Of a DNA stretch of 64,000 bases, positions 32,334 through 41,600 are shown piece after piece. Position 1 is the stretch's first letter; each line of letters opens with the position of its first letter. The stretch spans positions 372,001 to 436,000 of the forward strand of contig NZ_WJYO01000005.1 in NCBI RefSeq assembly GCF_010994095.1, given 5' to 3'. Under the pieces are notes generated by a model, which had not been told where the DNA came from, ran no database searches, and saw nothing but the letters and a program-made list of their open reading frames with translations. Made by a program: the position numbers and the translations under genes. This DNA comes from Mumia xiangluensis. GTDB taxonomy: Bacteria; Actinomycetota; Actinomycetes; Propionibacteriales; Nocardioidaceae.

Positions 32334-34247
32334 ATGACCCCGGAATCCGACCAGCCCCACGGCCTCAGCCGCCGATCCATCCTCCAGATCGGAGGAGCGC
32401 TCGCCGCGGCCGGCGTCGTCAACCCGTTCGGAGCAGGAACGGCGAGCGCCGCAACCACCCCCGCCAGCGCCGCAACCGCGGCCGCCGCGACGGGCACCGC
32501 CGCCGCAGTAACCGGCACCACGGGCGGCCCCCTCATGAACAACGGCAAGTTCCCGATCGGCCTCTTCTGGCCGCCACCACCCACCGAGACCACCGTCGAG
32601 CGCTACCGCGAGATCGCAGAGGCCGGGTTCGGCTACGTCCACGGCGGCAACTACTCGAACTCCGACGTCCAGATCTCCACCCACATGCTCCGCGTCGCCG
32701 ACGAGGCCGGTGTCCAGGTGCTCGTCGAGGACCCGGACGTCAAGTGGCTCCTCAAGAACATGAACGTGGGTGACTCGTCCAAACCGAACACCATCAGCGA
32801 GGACGAGCTGCGCCAGCGGATCACCGCGGCGGTCAACCGGTACGCCCCGTCGTGGCGCGCGGTCGGCGGTCGGCTGCACATCTCGAGCGGCACGGGAGAG
32901 GGCTCGATCGGCTGGGTGGCGGACGGCGCTGCCTGGAAGGACTACACGTTCGCCTTCGACACCGAGCCACTGCGCACGGGCGTCGGCGGGTACGCGCAGG
33001 CCGGCTGGGCCTTCCGCATCCAGGACGAGCGCAACGCGTACGTCTGGCTCCTCTCGACCCAGGGCTCCGACGGCAAGGCGGTGCTCAAGAAGGCCGTGTT
33101 CGTCAACGGTGCACCGACCGTCACGCAGGTCTCGCTGCCGTATCAGCTCGAGGTCGGCAAGAACTACCACGTCGAGACGACACTGAGCGGCTCGACGTTC
33201 ACCACCCGGATCGACGGCGTCCTGGTCGACACGACGACGAACACGACGTTCGCCACGGGCTCGGCCGGCTTCCGCGAGGCCGGGCCCGAGTCGGCGTACT
33301 TCGACAACGTCGTCGTCACTGGCTCCGGCGGAGCGACGCTGTTCGAGGAGGACTTCGACGGCGGGCTCGAGGCGTGGCGACTGCCCGCGGGATCCGGGTA
33401 CGGCGCGTTCGCCGGCCTGCACCTGTACGACGAGCCGGGCGTCCCCCAGCTCCCGCTGATGGCGAAGGCTGTCGCGATGGCGAACGAGGCGTACCCGGAC
33501 GCGCTGTCGTACGTGAACATGCTGCCTGGGTTCGGTGCCGGGTACGAGCAGGCCGCGCGCGACATCGACTCGCCGGTGCTCTCGTTCGACCGCTACCCGA
33601 TCCTGGCCAGCGGCGAGGACCTCGGCTACTTCCAGAACTGGGCCGAGGTGCGTGCTGCGGCGCTCAAGCACGGCCGCGACTCGTGGGTCTACATCCAGAG
33701 CGTCGGCTACGCGAACCACGCGATCCCGACCAAGGCCGACATCCTGTGGCAGATCTCGATCAGCCTCGCGTACGGGTGCAAGGGCATCCAGTACTTCACC
33801 TACTGGACTCCCGACCCGGCCCGCGGTGAGGCGTTCACGACCGGGCTGATCACGGTCGAGGGGAAGCGTACGGCGCTGTACCGCTACTCCAAGGACATCA
33901 ACACGAAGTTCCTCGCGCCTCTCGGCAAGCAGATGCTCGGCCTCACGTCGACCGCGGTGCAGGCCGCGGGGATCGCGAGTCCGCCGGCCGGGCTCGCCCC
34001 GTTCGCCGCGGACGCGCTGGTGTCGGCGGTCAGCGGTGACCCGGTCGTGCTCGGCCGGTTCACCGACGGCGATGGCACGCTCCACACGCTGGTCGCGAAC
34101 TACTCGCGCCACGAGCGGGCCCGCGTACGCCTGACGCTGCCCGCGGGCGCCGACGCGTACGTGCCCGACGAGGACCGCTGGGTGAGCGCCGGTGACGGCC
34201 ACCTGAACCTGAAGGCGGGGGAGTCGGTGCTGCTCCGGGCGCGGTAA
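32334..34247 (+). CDS. Tat-exported glycosidase-like TIM barrel with an inserted beta-sandwich
   Basis: The product is 637 aa after a TGGAGGA ribosome-binding site. A twin-arginine signal (LSRRSILQIGG) is followed by an Ala/Thr-rich stretch. A TIM-barrel-like domain begins at about 70 ('KFPIGLFWPPPPTETTVERYREIAEAGFGYV') and breaks off near 'ITAAVNRYAPS'. A LamG/DUF1080-like beta-sandwich then runs about 175-350, ending 'FDGGLEAWRLPAG'. The barrel resumes with 'HLYDEPGVPQLP', whose D-E-P could carry a catalytic acid, then 'VLSFDRYPIL', 'WQISISLAYGCKGIQYFTYW'. Substrate is unknown. It is regulated presumably by the RpiR gene upstream. Confidence 0.75.
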   Translation: MTPESDQPHGLSRRSILQIGGALAAAGVVNPFGAGTASAATTPASAATAAAATGTAAAVTGTTGGPLMNNGKFPIGLFWPPPPTETTVERYREIAEAGFGYVHGGNYSNSDVQISTHMLRVADEAGVQVLVEDPDVKWLLKNMNVGDSSKPNTISEDELRQRITAAVNRYAPSWRAVGGRLHISSGTGEGSIGWVADGAAWKDYTFAFDTEPLRTGVGGYAQAGWAFRIQDERNAYVWLLSTQGSDGKAVLKKAVFVNGAPTVTQVSLPYQLEVGKNYHVETTLSGSTFTTRIDGVLVDTTTNTTFATGSAGFREAGPESAYFDNVVVTGSGGATLFEEDFDGGLEAWRLPAGSGYGAFAGLHLYDEPGVPQLPLMAKAVAMANEAYPDALSYVNMLPGFGAGYEQAARDIDSPVLSFDRYPILASGEDLGYFQNWAEVRAAALKHGRDSWVYIQSVGYANHAIPTKADILWQISISLAYGCKGIQYFTYWTPDPARGEAFTTGLITVEGKRTALYRYSKDINTKFLAPLGKQMLGLTSTAVQAAGIASPPAGLAPFAADALVSAVSGDPVVLGRFTDGDGTLHTLVANYSRHERARVRLTLPAGADAYVPDEDRWVSAGDGHLNLKAGESVLLRAR

Positions 34248-34271
34248 CCCCTGAGCCGCGTGTCCGGACCG

Positions 34272-34817
34272 CTAGGTGCCGGCCGCGACCGAACGTGCGC
34301 GGTGGCGGCGTACGGCGGCGCGGTTGGCGCAGCGGACCGAGCAGTAGCGCTGGCGGCCGTTGCGGGTGACGTCGACGACGACGTTCGTGCACGGATCGCC
34401 AGGGTCGGTGCCGGCCTCGCAGCGGCTCAGCCGGTGCATGCCGCGTGTGGTCAGGTGCAGTGCTGTGCCGACGCTGATGACGGCCCGGAGGACGTGGGGG
34501 AGGGCGTCGTTGTCGTCGCGGTAGTGCAGGTGCCAGCCCTCGCCGTTGTGGTCGGTGAGCCGCGGGTACGCCGCGACCGTGGCCATCTGTGCGTTGAGCA
34601 GCCGCGCGCGTGCGGTGGGGTCGGTGGCGTCGACGATCGCCAGCCAGTCGTCGATGACACGCCGGGTGTCTTCGTGATCGTCGGGACCCACGGGGAAGGT
34701 CATCGTCATGCCCAGCTCGCGGGCCCGTGCGGCGATACCGTCGCGATCGTCAGGCCAGTCGTTGGCGAGTGAGGCGGCCAGCAGCACCGCATACTCGCCG
34801 TAAGGGTTGAGATGCAT
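34272..34817 (-). CDS. CGNR zinc-finger/ABATE-domain regulator
   Basis: The product is 181 aa. The N-terminal ABATE-like part ('LLAASLANDWPDD') is followed by a C-terminal CGNR zinc finger where the signature reads 'RYCSVRCANRAAVRRHR' (CANR instead of CGNR), plus two further cysteines for zinc. These proteins are predicted stress-responsive transcription regulators. A TGTAAT box lies 6 nt before the ATG, suggesting leaderless expression from a promoter shared with the divergent gene at 34844. Confidence 0.88.
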   Translation of the reverse strand: MHLNPYGEYAVLLAASLANDWPDDRDGIAARARELGMTMTFPVGPDDHEDTRRVIDDWLAIVDATDPTARARLLNAQMATVAAYPRLTDHNGEGWHLHYRDDNDALPHVLRAVISVGTALHLTTRGMHRLSRCEAGTDPGDPCTNVVVDVTRNGRQRYCSVRCANRAAVRRHRARSVAAGT

Positions 34818-34843
34818 AAGACCATTACAGCACCGTTGTCCTC
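34818..34843. promoter_or_regulatory. 26-bp divergent promoter region
   Basis: Only 26 bp separate the divergent ATGs. On the minus strand TGTAAT lies 6 nt before the ATG of the CGNR gene. The plus-strand gene has no Shine-Dalgarno sequence in this space either. Leaderless transcription is the simplest reading. Confidence 0.4.
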
Positions 34844-35044
34844 ATGAGTACATGCCACCGCACAGCTTCCACGTCTCATGAGCAGGTCAGCACCCACGAG
34901 CACGGCTGGCATACCGAGTCCCGTCACGCGACGTCCGAGGGGACGGTCCACTACGTGCGTTGCTCCGAGTGCGGCGCGCGGCGGGTCGACCTCCAACGTC
35001 ACCCGGCCGAGCCGCCGGTCGCAGCGAGTCGTGAGGTCGTCTGA
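34844..35044 (+). CDS. Small zinc-ribbon-like protein
   Basis: The product is 66 aa. 'HEHGWHTESRHATSEGTVHYVRCSECGARRVDL' matches small actinobacterial proteins I recall with the pattern HxWxTESxHxTSEGxVxYxRC. The C-x-x-C and upstream histidines could bind zinc. Function unknown. It diverges from the CGNR gene with a very short shared promoter region. Confidence 0.65.
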   Translation: MSTCHRTASTSHEQVSTHEHGWHTESRHATSEGTVHYVRCSECGARRVDLQRHPAEPPVAASREVV

Positions 35045-35096
35045 CAGGTGACGGCAACCTCACACGCTCGTCGCGGACTACACGCGCGTCGTCGTG

Positions 35097-35819
35097 TCAG
35101 CCGCGGACGCGAACCTTCACGACCTTCGACACCGACCCGGTCTCGGTGCTCGACGACGGCGTCCGCAGGCGGAAGGACATCGTGCCCTTCTTCTTCGCCT
35201 TCACCCGGAACGCCGTACGCCCGTTGTAGTTGGTGTACTCGGCGGCCTTGACGTTGCGCCACGTCCCCTTGACCTTCTGCTGCAGCCGCACGCGCGTCGT
35301 GGTGAGGGCGTAGTAGCCACGCGGCCGCTCGACCTTGCTCGTGCCGGTGAGCCGGACGACCTTCCCGACCCGTGTCTTCTTCGGCTTCGCGGCCAGCGCC
35401 GACGTCGTACGAGGCTGCCGCATCGTGAACGAGCTCGTCGGGATCGCGTACGTCGTCGCGTTGTAGTCGGCGTCGTACGCCGTGATGGTGCCGCGGATCT
35501 TGTACGTTCCCGGGCGGGATACGCCGCCGCAGAAGAAGACCGACGAGGCACCGGACGCCGCGTCGACGCCCGACATCAGGAAGTCGCCCCCGGCGCTGCG
35601 GCCGTCGGGGGCGATGACGTCGAGGTCGAGCGTCCAGTCCTCCGCGCCGGCGGCAGCGCCGACCGAGTACGAGACACGGTGGTCGAAGCAGTCGTCCCAC
35701 AGGACGCCTGAGGCTGCGCGGGCGCTGCCAGTGGTGGCGGCGGTGCTCGGTCCGGCCGCCACGAGGACGAGGCCGGAGGCGATGGCGGTGGATGCAGCGA
35801 CGGCGACGGCGCGCTTCAT
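35097..35819 (-). CDS. Secreted two-domain Ig-like protein
   Basis: The product is 240 aa from the ATG at 35819, which starts a Sec signal peptide (MKRAVAVAASTAIASG...PSTAAT). Residues about 40-135 form one beta-rich domain with a cysteine pair (DDCFDH, VFFCGG). A lysine-rich hinge leads to an Ig/FnIII-like C-terminal domain ('KVVRLTGTSKV', 'VRLQQKVKGTWRNVKAAEY', '...KVVKVRVRG'). The basic final strand resembles those of the propeller and M14 proteins in this window. Function unknown. A longer open frame upstream lacks signal features. Confidence 0.8.
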   Translation of the reverse strand: MKRAVAVAASTAIASGLVLVAAGPSTAATTGSARAASGVLWDDCFDHRVSYSVGAAAGAEDWTLDLDVIAPDGRSAGGDFLMSGVDAASGASSVFFCGGVSRPGTYKIRGTITAYDADYNATTYAIPTSSFTMRQPRTTSALAAKPKKTRVGKVVRLTGTSKVERPRGYYALTTTRVRLQQKVKGTWRNVKAAEYTNYNGRTAFRVKAKKKGTMSFRLRTPSSSTETGSVSKVVKVRVRG

Positions 35820-35902
35820 GAGGGCTCCTCGAGCAAGGGTTGTGGCTGTTTCGGTAGAGAGACGCTCGAAATCGGCCATCATGACGCGAGCAGGAGCCGC
35901 GA

Positions 35903-36505
35903 CTACAGCGTGTGCGTCAGCTGCTCGCGCACACCGGCATACCGCAGCCCGCCGAACGCGCGAAGCGCAGCATCGAGGTCGCGGACGATGGGGATGTTCT
36001 CGCCCGTCGTGAACGTCGGCGCGGGGACGCGGATGCGTGCCGGCATCCGCCGCACGCCGCTGGCGGCGGGCTGCAGGACGATCGCGATCGTCGCCCGCGT
36101 ACGGAGGCGCTTCGGCTCCAGCGTCGTCACGAACAGCTCGCGCCGCAGCGACACCTCCACGGCGACGTGCTCGAGGTCGCTCCATGCCCACGCGGCAGGT
36201 GCGAGACGGTTGCTCACGATCCCGTCCGGACCGACCGTGATCTCGGCCCGCCCGCCGCGCACCGTCCCGATGATCGCCGACAGTCCGAGACCGCCGAAGA
36301 ACACCACGAACACGGCCAGCAGGCCGAACGCGAGCCACTCCTCCTTCAGCTTGTGGCGTTGTACGACGCCGGTGACCGCGAGCCCGACGGCGACGGCGAG
36401 CATCCCGCCACCGACCGCCACCGCCGTACGACGGCTGGGGGAGAGGTGACGGTGCAGCGGTCCGTGCGCCGGCGTCCAGGACCCCACGGGTGGTTGCGCA
36501 GACAC
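35903..36505 (-). CDS. Two-helix membrane protein with PH-like cytosolic domain
   Basis: The product is 200 aa. Helices at about 27-47 (VAVGGGMLAVAVGLAVTGVV) and 59-81 (AFGLLAVFVVFFGGLGLSAI) precede a beta-rich soluble part ('AEITVGPDGIVSNRLAPAAWAWSDLEHVAVEV'), the pattern of bacterial PH-like membrane proteins. It lies 4 nt after the lipoprotein gene at 36510 and is likely in operon with it. Function unknown. Confidence 0.75.
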   Translation of the reverse strand: MSAQPPVGSWTPAHGPLHRHLSPSRRTAVAVGGGMLAVAVGLAVTGVVQRHKLKEEWLAFGLLAVFVVFFGGLGLSAIIGTVRGGRAEITVGPDGIVSNRLAPAAWAWSDLEHVAVEVSLRRELFVTTLEPKRLRTRATIAIVLQPAASGVRRMPARIRVPAPTFTTGENIPIVRDLDAALRAFGGLRYAGVREQLTHTL

Positions 36506-36509
36506 AGCC

Positions 36510-37205
36510 TCAGCCCTTGCGTACGTCGGCGAGCCGATCGGTCGAGGCCCGCATCAGGTCCTGGAACGACTCCGCCGACGGGCCGCCGAGCCCCTCGGCG
36601 CTGACGGAGACGACGTCGTTGCCGATCCGCGCGAACCCGAACGTGATCTCCACCGGGAGGCCGGTCGGCTGCTGCGTCCCGGTGAGGCGGACGTTGATCT
36701 GGGCGTCGACGTCGTCGGAGGCTGCGGCGTCGTCGGAGTCGAGGGTCCCCGTGATCCCGGACCCGTTGTCGGCGGTGACCTCGAAGTCCGAGCACGACGC
36801 GAGCGCCTCGCTGGTCTCGTCGAAGGCTGCGACGACGGCGTCGTCCGCGTACGAGGTTGCCGCGCTGGTGATCGTGAGGACGCTTGCCCGGTCGAAGCTG
36901 GCCTCCGCCGTCGGCGCCTCGTCGGCGCCGTCGAGCTGGAGATCGGTTCCGAGGTCGAGCCCCTCGAGGCACTCGGCATCGTTGAGGCTGGCGCGGGCGC
37001 TGTCATCCTCGCCGCCGGCGCTGCTCGCCGGCACGGCGACGAACCCAGCGGGCAGGTCGTCCAGCGTCACGAGCACGCTCTCGAGCTGGTCCTGCGTCAA
37101 CGTCGACGTGGCCTCTGACGAACCGCCGCCGCACCCGGCGAGGACCACCGGCAGGACCAGGACAGGGAGCAGAGCACGGGCGGACCCGCTACGTCGCCAA
37201 TTCAT
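36510..37205 (-). CDS. Lipoprotein of unknown function
   Basis: The product is 231 aa from the ATG at 37205 (a GTG precedes it directly). The signal ends in lipobox VLAGC followed by GGGSSEATS. The domain begins 'LTQDQLESVLVTLDDLPAGFV', a start common in small actinobacterial lipoproteins of the PknH-sensor-like or LpqN-like kind; I cannot assign it firmly. Four cysteines are absent apart from two (AECLEGL, ASCSDFE) that may bridge. Confidence 0.8.
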   Translation of the reverse strand: MNWRRSGSARALLPVLVLPVVLAGCGGGSSEATSTLTQDQLESVLVTLDDLPAGFVAVPASSAGGEDDSARASLNDAECLEGLDLGTDLQLDGADEAPTAEASFDRASVLTITSAATSYADDAVVAAFDETSEALASCSDFEVTADNGSGITGTLDSDDAAASDDVDAQINVRLTGTQQPTGLPVEITFGFARIGNDVVSVSAEGLGGPSAESFQDLMRASTDRLADVRKG

Positions 37206-37239
37206 CACGCGGCGACAGTAGCGGACCGCCCGTTCACTG

Positions 37240-38178
37240 CTACACCGCGACCGACGAGCGACGCGCCTTCAGCACGCCGTCCACGATCTCCCACACGGTC
37301 ACGATCACGACGCCGACGGTGATCCACTGCAGCACGTCGTCCACCGTCGCCGCGCTCCACCCCAGGTGCTCGACCAGCTCCGGGTTCAGGAAGTCCCCGC
37401 TCGCCAGCACCGGCAGCGTCACCGCCGCGAAGGCGATCGCGAGCGCGGCGTTCACCGCGGCCGCTGTCCACGTCCAGCCCCCGTAGTGCACCCACAGCGT
37501 GAACCCGACCTCGATCGCGATCAGCACCAGCACCACCGGGATCCACCACGACCACAGGTCCGGGTCGAGCACCGCGATGCTGTCGCCGTCCGAGGTGATC
37601 GGCGAGCTGGCCTGCTGCCAGATCAGCAGCAGCGCCATCACCCCGAGGAACACCAGGCTCGCGATCGTGTCTCCCCACGACTGCCCTGCCTTCGTCCCGG
37701 CGGGCAGCTTGTCGACGGTCCACGGGTCGGCGTCCTCCTTCTCGAGCGCGCCCGTCCAGTCGAGGACGGCGAAGACGGCCGTCACCCAGAACGACACCTG
37801 GACGGCCGCCATGAACGCCACTCCGAGGGACCCGATCAGCGCCTGGATCACGTCGCCGCCGTCGGTGAGCTCGCCGATGAGGTTCCCCGCCGCAGCGATC
37901 GGCGGGACGATCGCGAGCAGCAGCACGAGCAGGCGAAGCCACATCATGAACACGCGCGGACCGATCAACCGCGGCTCGCGGCCCGTGTACTCGACGGCGA
38001 CACGCAGCGGGTCGCCCATCTCCTCGAGCACCTCGCGCTCGGCCGCGGGGGAGTCACCCCTCGCGGCGACCGTGTCGGCGATGCGCTCGCGCAGCTCGGC
38101 CTCGACGTCACCCCGTGTCCCTCCGGGCAGCCATCGCGTGGCGGCGTGGACGTAGCGGTCGGTGAGTGTGGCGGTCAT
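37240..38178 (-). CDS. HAAS-domain multi-pass membrane protein
   Basis: The product is 312 aa from the ATG at 38178, overlapping the PadR stop by 4 nt (ATGA). Residues 1-70 are a HAAS (DUF1700) signalling domain: 'DRYVHAATRWLPGGTRGDVEAELRERI' and 'EREVLEEMGDPLRVAVEYTG'. Six or so helices follow. HAAS proteins are usually encoded directly after a PadR repressor and form a small membrane signalling unit; what they sense is not established. Confidence 0.88.
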   Translation of the reverse strand: MTATLTDRYVHAATRWLPGGTRGDVEAELRERIADTVAARGDSPAAEREVLEEMGDPLRVAVEYTGREPRLIGPRVFMMWLRLLVLLLAIVPPIAAAGNLIGELTDGGDVIQALIGSLGVAFMAAVQVSFWVTAVFAVLDWTGALEKEDADPWTVDKLPAGTKAGQSWGDTIASLVFLGVMALLLIWQQASSPITSDGDSIAVLDPDLWSWWIPVVLVLIAIEVGFTLWVHYGGWTWTAAAVNAALAIAFAAVTLPVLASGDFLNPELVEHLGWSAATVDDVLQWITVGVVIVTVWEIVDGVLKARRSSVAV

Positions 38179-38513
38179 CGGTTCCCTCCGTCGGTGAAGC
38201 GCGTGAGTGCGGTGTCGAGTTCGTTCCATTCGGCGACGAGCGTCTCGGCGAGTCGTACGCCGTCGCTGCTGGTGCGGTAGAACTTCCGCGGCCGAGCCTC
38301 GTCGGTGTTCCACTCGCTGGTGAGCAGGCCCTGCTTCTCCAGGCGGCGCAGCAGGGGATAGAGCGTGTTCGCGTCCACCGCGATGCCGGCCTCGTCGAGC
38401 GACTCGAGCAGGCCGTAGCCGTAGCCGGGCTCGCGCAGAGACAGCAGGCACGCGAGCACCACGGTGCCGCGGCGCAGCTCCTGCACGTGCTGTCGAGAGA
38501 GTTCGTCGTACAT
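38175..38513 (-). CDS. PadR family transcriptional regulator
   Basis: The product is 112 aa from the ATG at 38513 (GTG at 38522 also possible). The winged-helix is typical: 'ELRRGTVVLACLLSLREPGYGYGLLESL', 'VDANTLYPLLRRLEKQGLLTSEW', 'RKFYRTSSDGVRL'. It is translationally coupled to the HAAS gene and probably represses both through the dyad at 38528-38558. Confidence 0.93.
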   Translation of the reverse strand: MYDELSRQHVQELRRGTVVLACLLSLREPGYGYGLLESLDEAGIAVDANTLYPLLRRLEKQGLLTSEWNTDEARPRKFYRTSSDGVRLAETLVAEWNELDTALTRFTDGGNR

Positions 38514-38527
38514 GACTGACACGATAC

Positions 38528-38558
38528 TGTGCGACGCACACTATAAGCAAGTCGCACA
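38528..38558 (-). promoter_or_regulatory. PadR promoter with flanking operator dyad
   Basis: TGTGCGAC (38528-38535) and GTCGCACA (38551-38558) are perfect inverted repeats 15 bp apart. On the minus strand a TATAGT -10-like box lies between them. A repressor bound to this dyad would cover the promoter, so autoregulation by the PadR protein is likely. Confidence 0.55.
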
Positions 38559-38610
38559 TCAATGCGCGTCGTCTGCCGTCACGGGGACACGTGAGCGACA
38601 CCGCGCACGA

Positions 38611-38646
38611 CGAGGGGCCGACCGCCTCCCGGCAGCCGGCCCCTCG
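38611..38646 (-). terminator. Hairpin terminator of the M14 carboxypeptidase gene
   Basis: CGAGGGGCCG (38611-38620) and CGGCCCCTCG (38637-38646) form a perfect 10-bp stem, beginning 19 nt beyond the stop of the minus-strand carboxypeptidase gene. Confidence 0.75.
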
Positions 38647-38665
38647 CCGTGTCACATCACCGACG

Positions 38666-41600
38666 TCACCGCCGGACCCTGATCGTCACCACCTTCTTGG
38701 CTGACGCTACGTCGTCGTTGCCGAGGTACGACACCGTCACCTTCTTCGCCCCGCGCGTCAGCCGCGGCAGCGTCACCGAGCCCTTCCCGCTGGCGTTGAC
38801 GCGGACGGCGAAGGTCTGCTTGCCGACCTTCACCAGCGCCGTACCGTTCGCCTTCACACCCGGCACCTTCACCGTGAGGGCGACCTTCGCCCGCTTGCGG
38901 GTCGTGACCGTCTTCGGCGTCACCTTGACGCTCAGCGCCGTCTTCGCCTTCGTGACCCGCAGGACGACCGGCGCGGAGCTGGCCCCGCCGACGTCGCCCG
39001 ACCCGGCGTACCGAGCCGTCACCACCCGCGCGCCAGCGGTCGCGAACGCGCCGAGCCGCACACTCGTACGCCCCTGGCTGTCGAGCGTGCCCGTGCCGAC
39101 CTTGCGGCCGTCCACGAGCACGTCGACCTTGCCCTTGCCGGCCGACGTCGCGCCGTCCTGCGTCACCGTCACCCCCACCGAGGCGACAGCGCCCGACTTG
39201 CCAGCGGCGATGCTGGTCGGCTTGACGGCGAGAGACACCGCAGCAGTCGGTACGCCGGGGGCTGCCGTGACCTTCAACGCCACTGGCGCGGACGTGCTCC
39301 CCGCGAGCTCGGCGCTGCCACCGTACGACGCCGTCACGAGGTGGTTGCCCGCCGCCGCGATCGCCGGCAGCGCGATGTCCGCGCGGCCTTCGTCGTCGAT
39401 CTCCGCCGAGCCGGACGCCTCGCCGTCGATGGAGACCGTCACGACACCCTCAGGCTTCGGCTGGTCACCCGGACCCGGTGCCGTGACCTGCACCGACGCC
39501 GTGACGCCGGTCTGGCCCGCGACGACCGTGGTCTTGTCCAGCGTCACGGCCGTGGCCGACGCCGGCAGCGGCGGCTCGTACCCGACCGTGGCGATCCACG
39601 ACCGGTAGTTGCCGTCGGTGCCCGGCACGAAGTGACGCTCGACGTTGCCGCGGCTGTCGATCGCGATCCAGCGGACCTCCGCACCCTCGTCGACCTTGAT
39701 CCGCTCGCCGCCGTCACGCAGGCCGGCGAACCCGTACGCGGTCGAGCTCAGGTTCGGCACGGTCCCGTCGGTCGTGTAGTAGATCGCGGCCGGCTCGTTG
39801 GTGCTGAACTCGACGTTGACCTTGCCCTCGACCGAGCTCGGGCTGACCGTGATCTCCGAGACCGGCGTCACGTCGTCGAGGTCGTACTCACGCGCCAGGC
39901 GCGCCATCTCGACCAGACCGTTCGCGAACTCCATCGCCTCCTGGTGCGCGCCGGCACCCGTCGGCGTGGTCGCCTCGAACGCCGGCTGGAACGTCGTGCC
40001 GACCTCGAAGTCCCACGCGTGCAGCCCGTACTTGTACCAGAGCATGTCGCCGGAGTTGCCCGCCGCCGAGTAGAGCGTGTCGACGACACGACCCGTACGC
40101 GCGGGGGTGACCGTCATGCCGCGGTACCGCTTGATCGCGGTGAGGATGCGCGACGACGACGCCTGGAACATCTCCTCCTGCTCCATCGTCGGCTCCGGTG
40201 CCGTGACCCGGCCCTCGGACTTGTACGACGCCGGCGACCACATGAAGTAGTTCCCCGAGCTGTGGACGTTCATCGACCACTTGATGTTCGGGTTGTTCGC
40301 GACCACCCAGTCGACGTTGCGCGACTCCGGCTCGCTCAGCTCCGACGGACCCGCGTACGTGCCGCTGGTGCAGGAGTCGCTCGCGCCGGAGTAGCCGTCG
40401 AACAGGCTGTACTCGTCGTAGTTGCGGTTGACGTCGACGCCCCACGAGTTGCGCGAGTTCGCGTCCATGCTGCCGGTCTGCGGGCAGTGGTTGACCATGT
40501 TCTTGCGCTGCGACGCGAAGTCGTAGAACGAGTAGTGGCCGCCGTCGGGGTTGACCGACGGGAGCACCCAGATCTCCAGGTTGTCGACGAGATCCTTGGT
40601 CGCCGGGTGCGACGCGTAGTTGCGCAGCAGCCGCTCGGCCGTCTCCAGCGTCACCAGCGGCGGCACCCACTCGCGCGCGTGCTCCTGGGCGTAGAAGAAC
40701 ACGCCCGGCTTCGAGCCGTCGCGGTGCTTGCCGATCTTGATCGCGTACACCTGCTGCGGGCCGCGCGTCACCTTCGCCGGAGCGAGCAACCCGTCGGTCA
40801 GCGTGGTTGCCGCCGTCGCCGGCACCACACCCGCACCGGCGTCGCCGCGGTAGGTGTAGACGTTCACCAGCGCGCTCGCCTCGGGGTGCGCGTTGACCGC
40901 GGCCGCGACCTGTGCTGCGGTGCTCGTCGCCGCGCCCGCCGAGTCCGTCGCGGAGGTGACCGTGATCGCCTTGCCGGCGACCGCGACGGACAGCGCCTGG
41001 TCGGCCGCGGTCGGGTGCACGACCGTCACCGTGATGCCGTTGCCGCCCTCGGACCCGTATGCCTTGGAGTCGATCGCGATCCTGCGCGGGTTGTCCGCTG
41101 CGCTGGCGCCCGCCGGGATGACCGCCTGCGCGGCACGCCGGTAGCCGTTCGTCTGGTGCGGCAGCTCGACGATCTCGGCCAGGTTCGGGAACTGCGTCGC
41201 CAGCTGCTTGATCCGGTCGTACAGGTCGGTCGGGTCCATGTAGGACCGGATGAAGTCCTCCTGGTAGCCCTCACCCTTGAACGGGTCGTTCTCGTCACCG
41301 GTGGGCAGCCAGTCCTTGACCTTCGCGATCGCCACGTCGCCGCTCGGGCTGACGACGCGGACCCGGTCCGGCCGGGTCGTCACCGCCTGCGCGCCGCTCG
41401 TCGGGCTCGCTCCCCGGTGGTACAGGTACACGCCGGAGTCGACGAAGCGGGTGATCGTCTGCGTGCCTCCGCTGCCGAACTCCGTGCCCGCACCGCTGTC
41501 ACGCTCGACCGTCAGCGCGGCCGTCTCGGCCTGGCCGTTCGCGTACCGTGCCTCCACCGACAGCACCGGGATGCCGAACGACGTGAAGTACTGCGCGCGG

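Noticed and set aside
32079-34202. A 707-codon minus-strand open frame opposite the Tat-exported glycosidase-like gene
   Set aside because: Antisense shadow; the plus-strand gene has a Tat signal, ribosome-binding site and recognisable folds.
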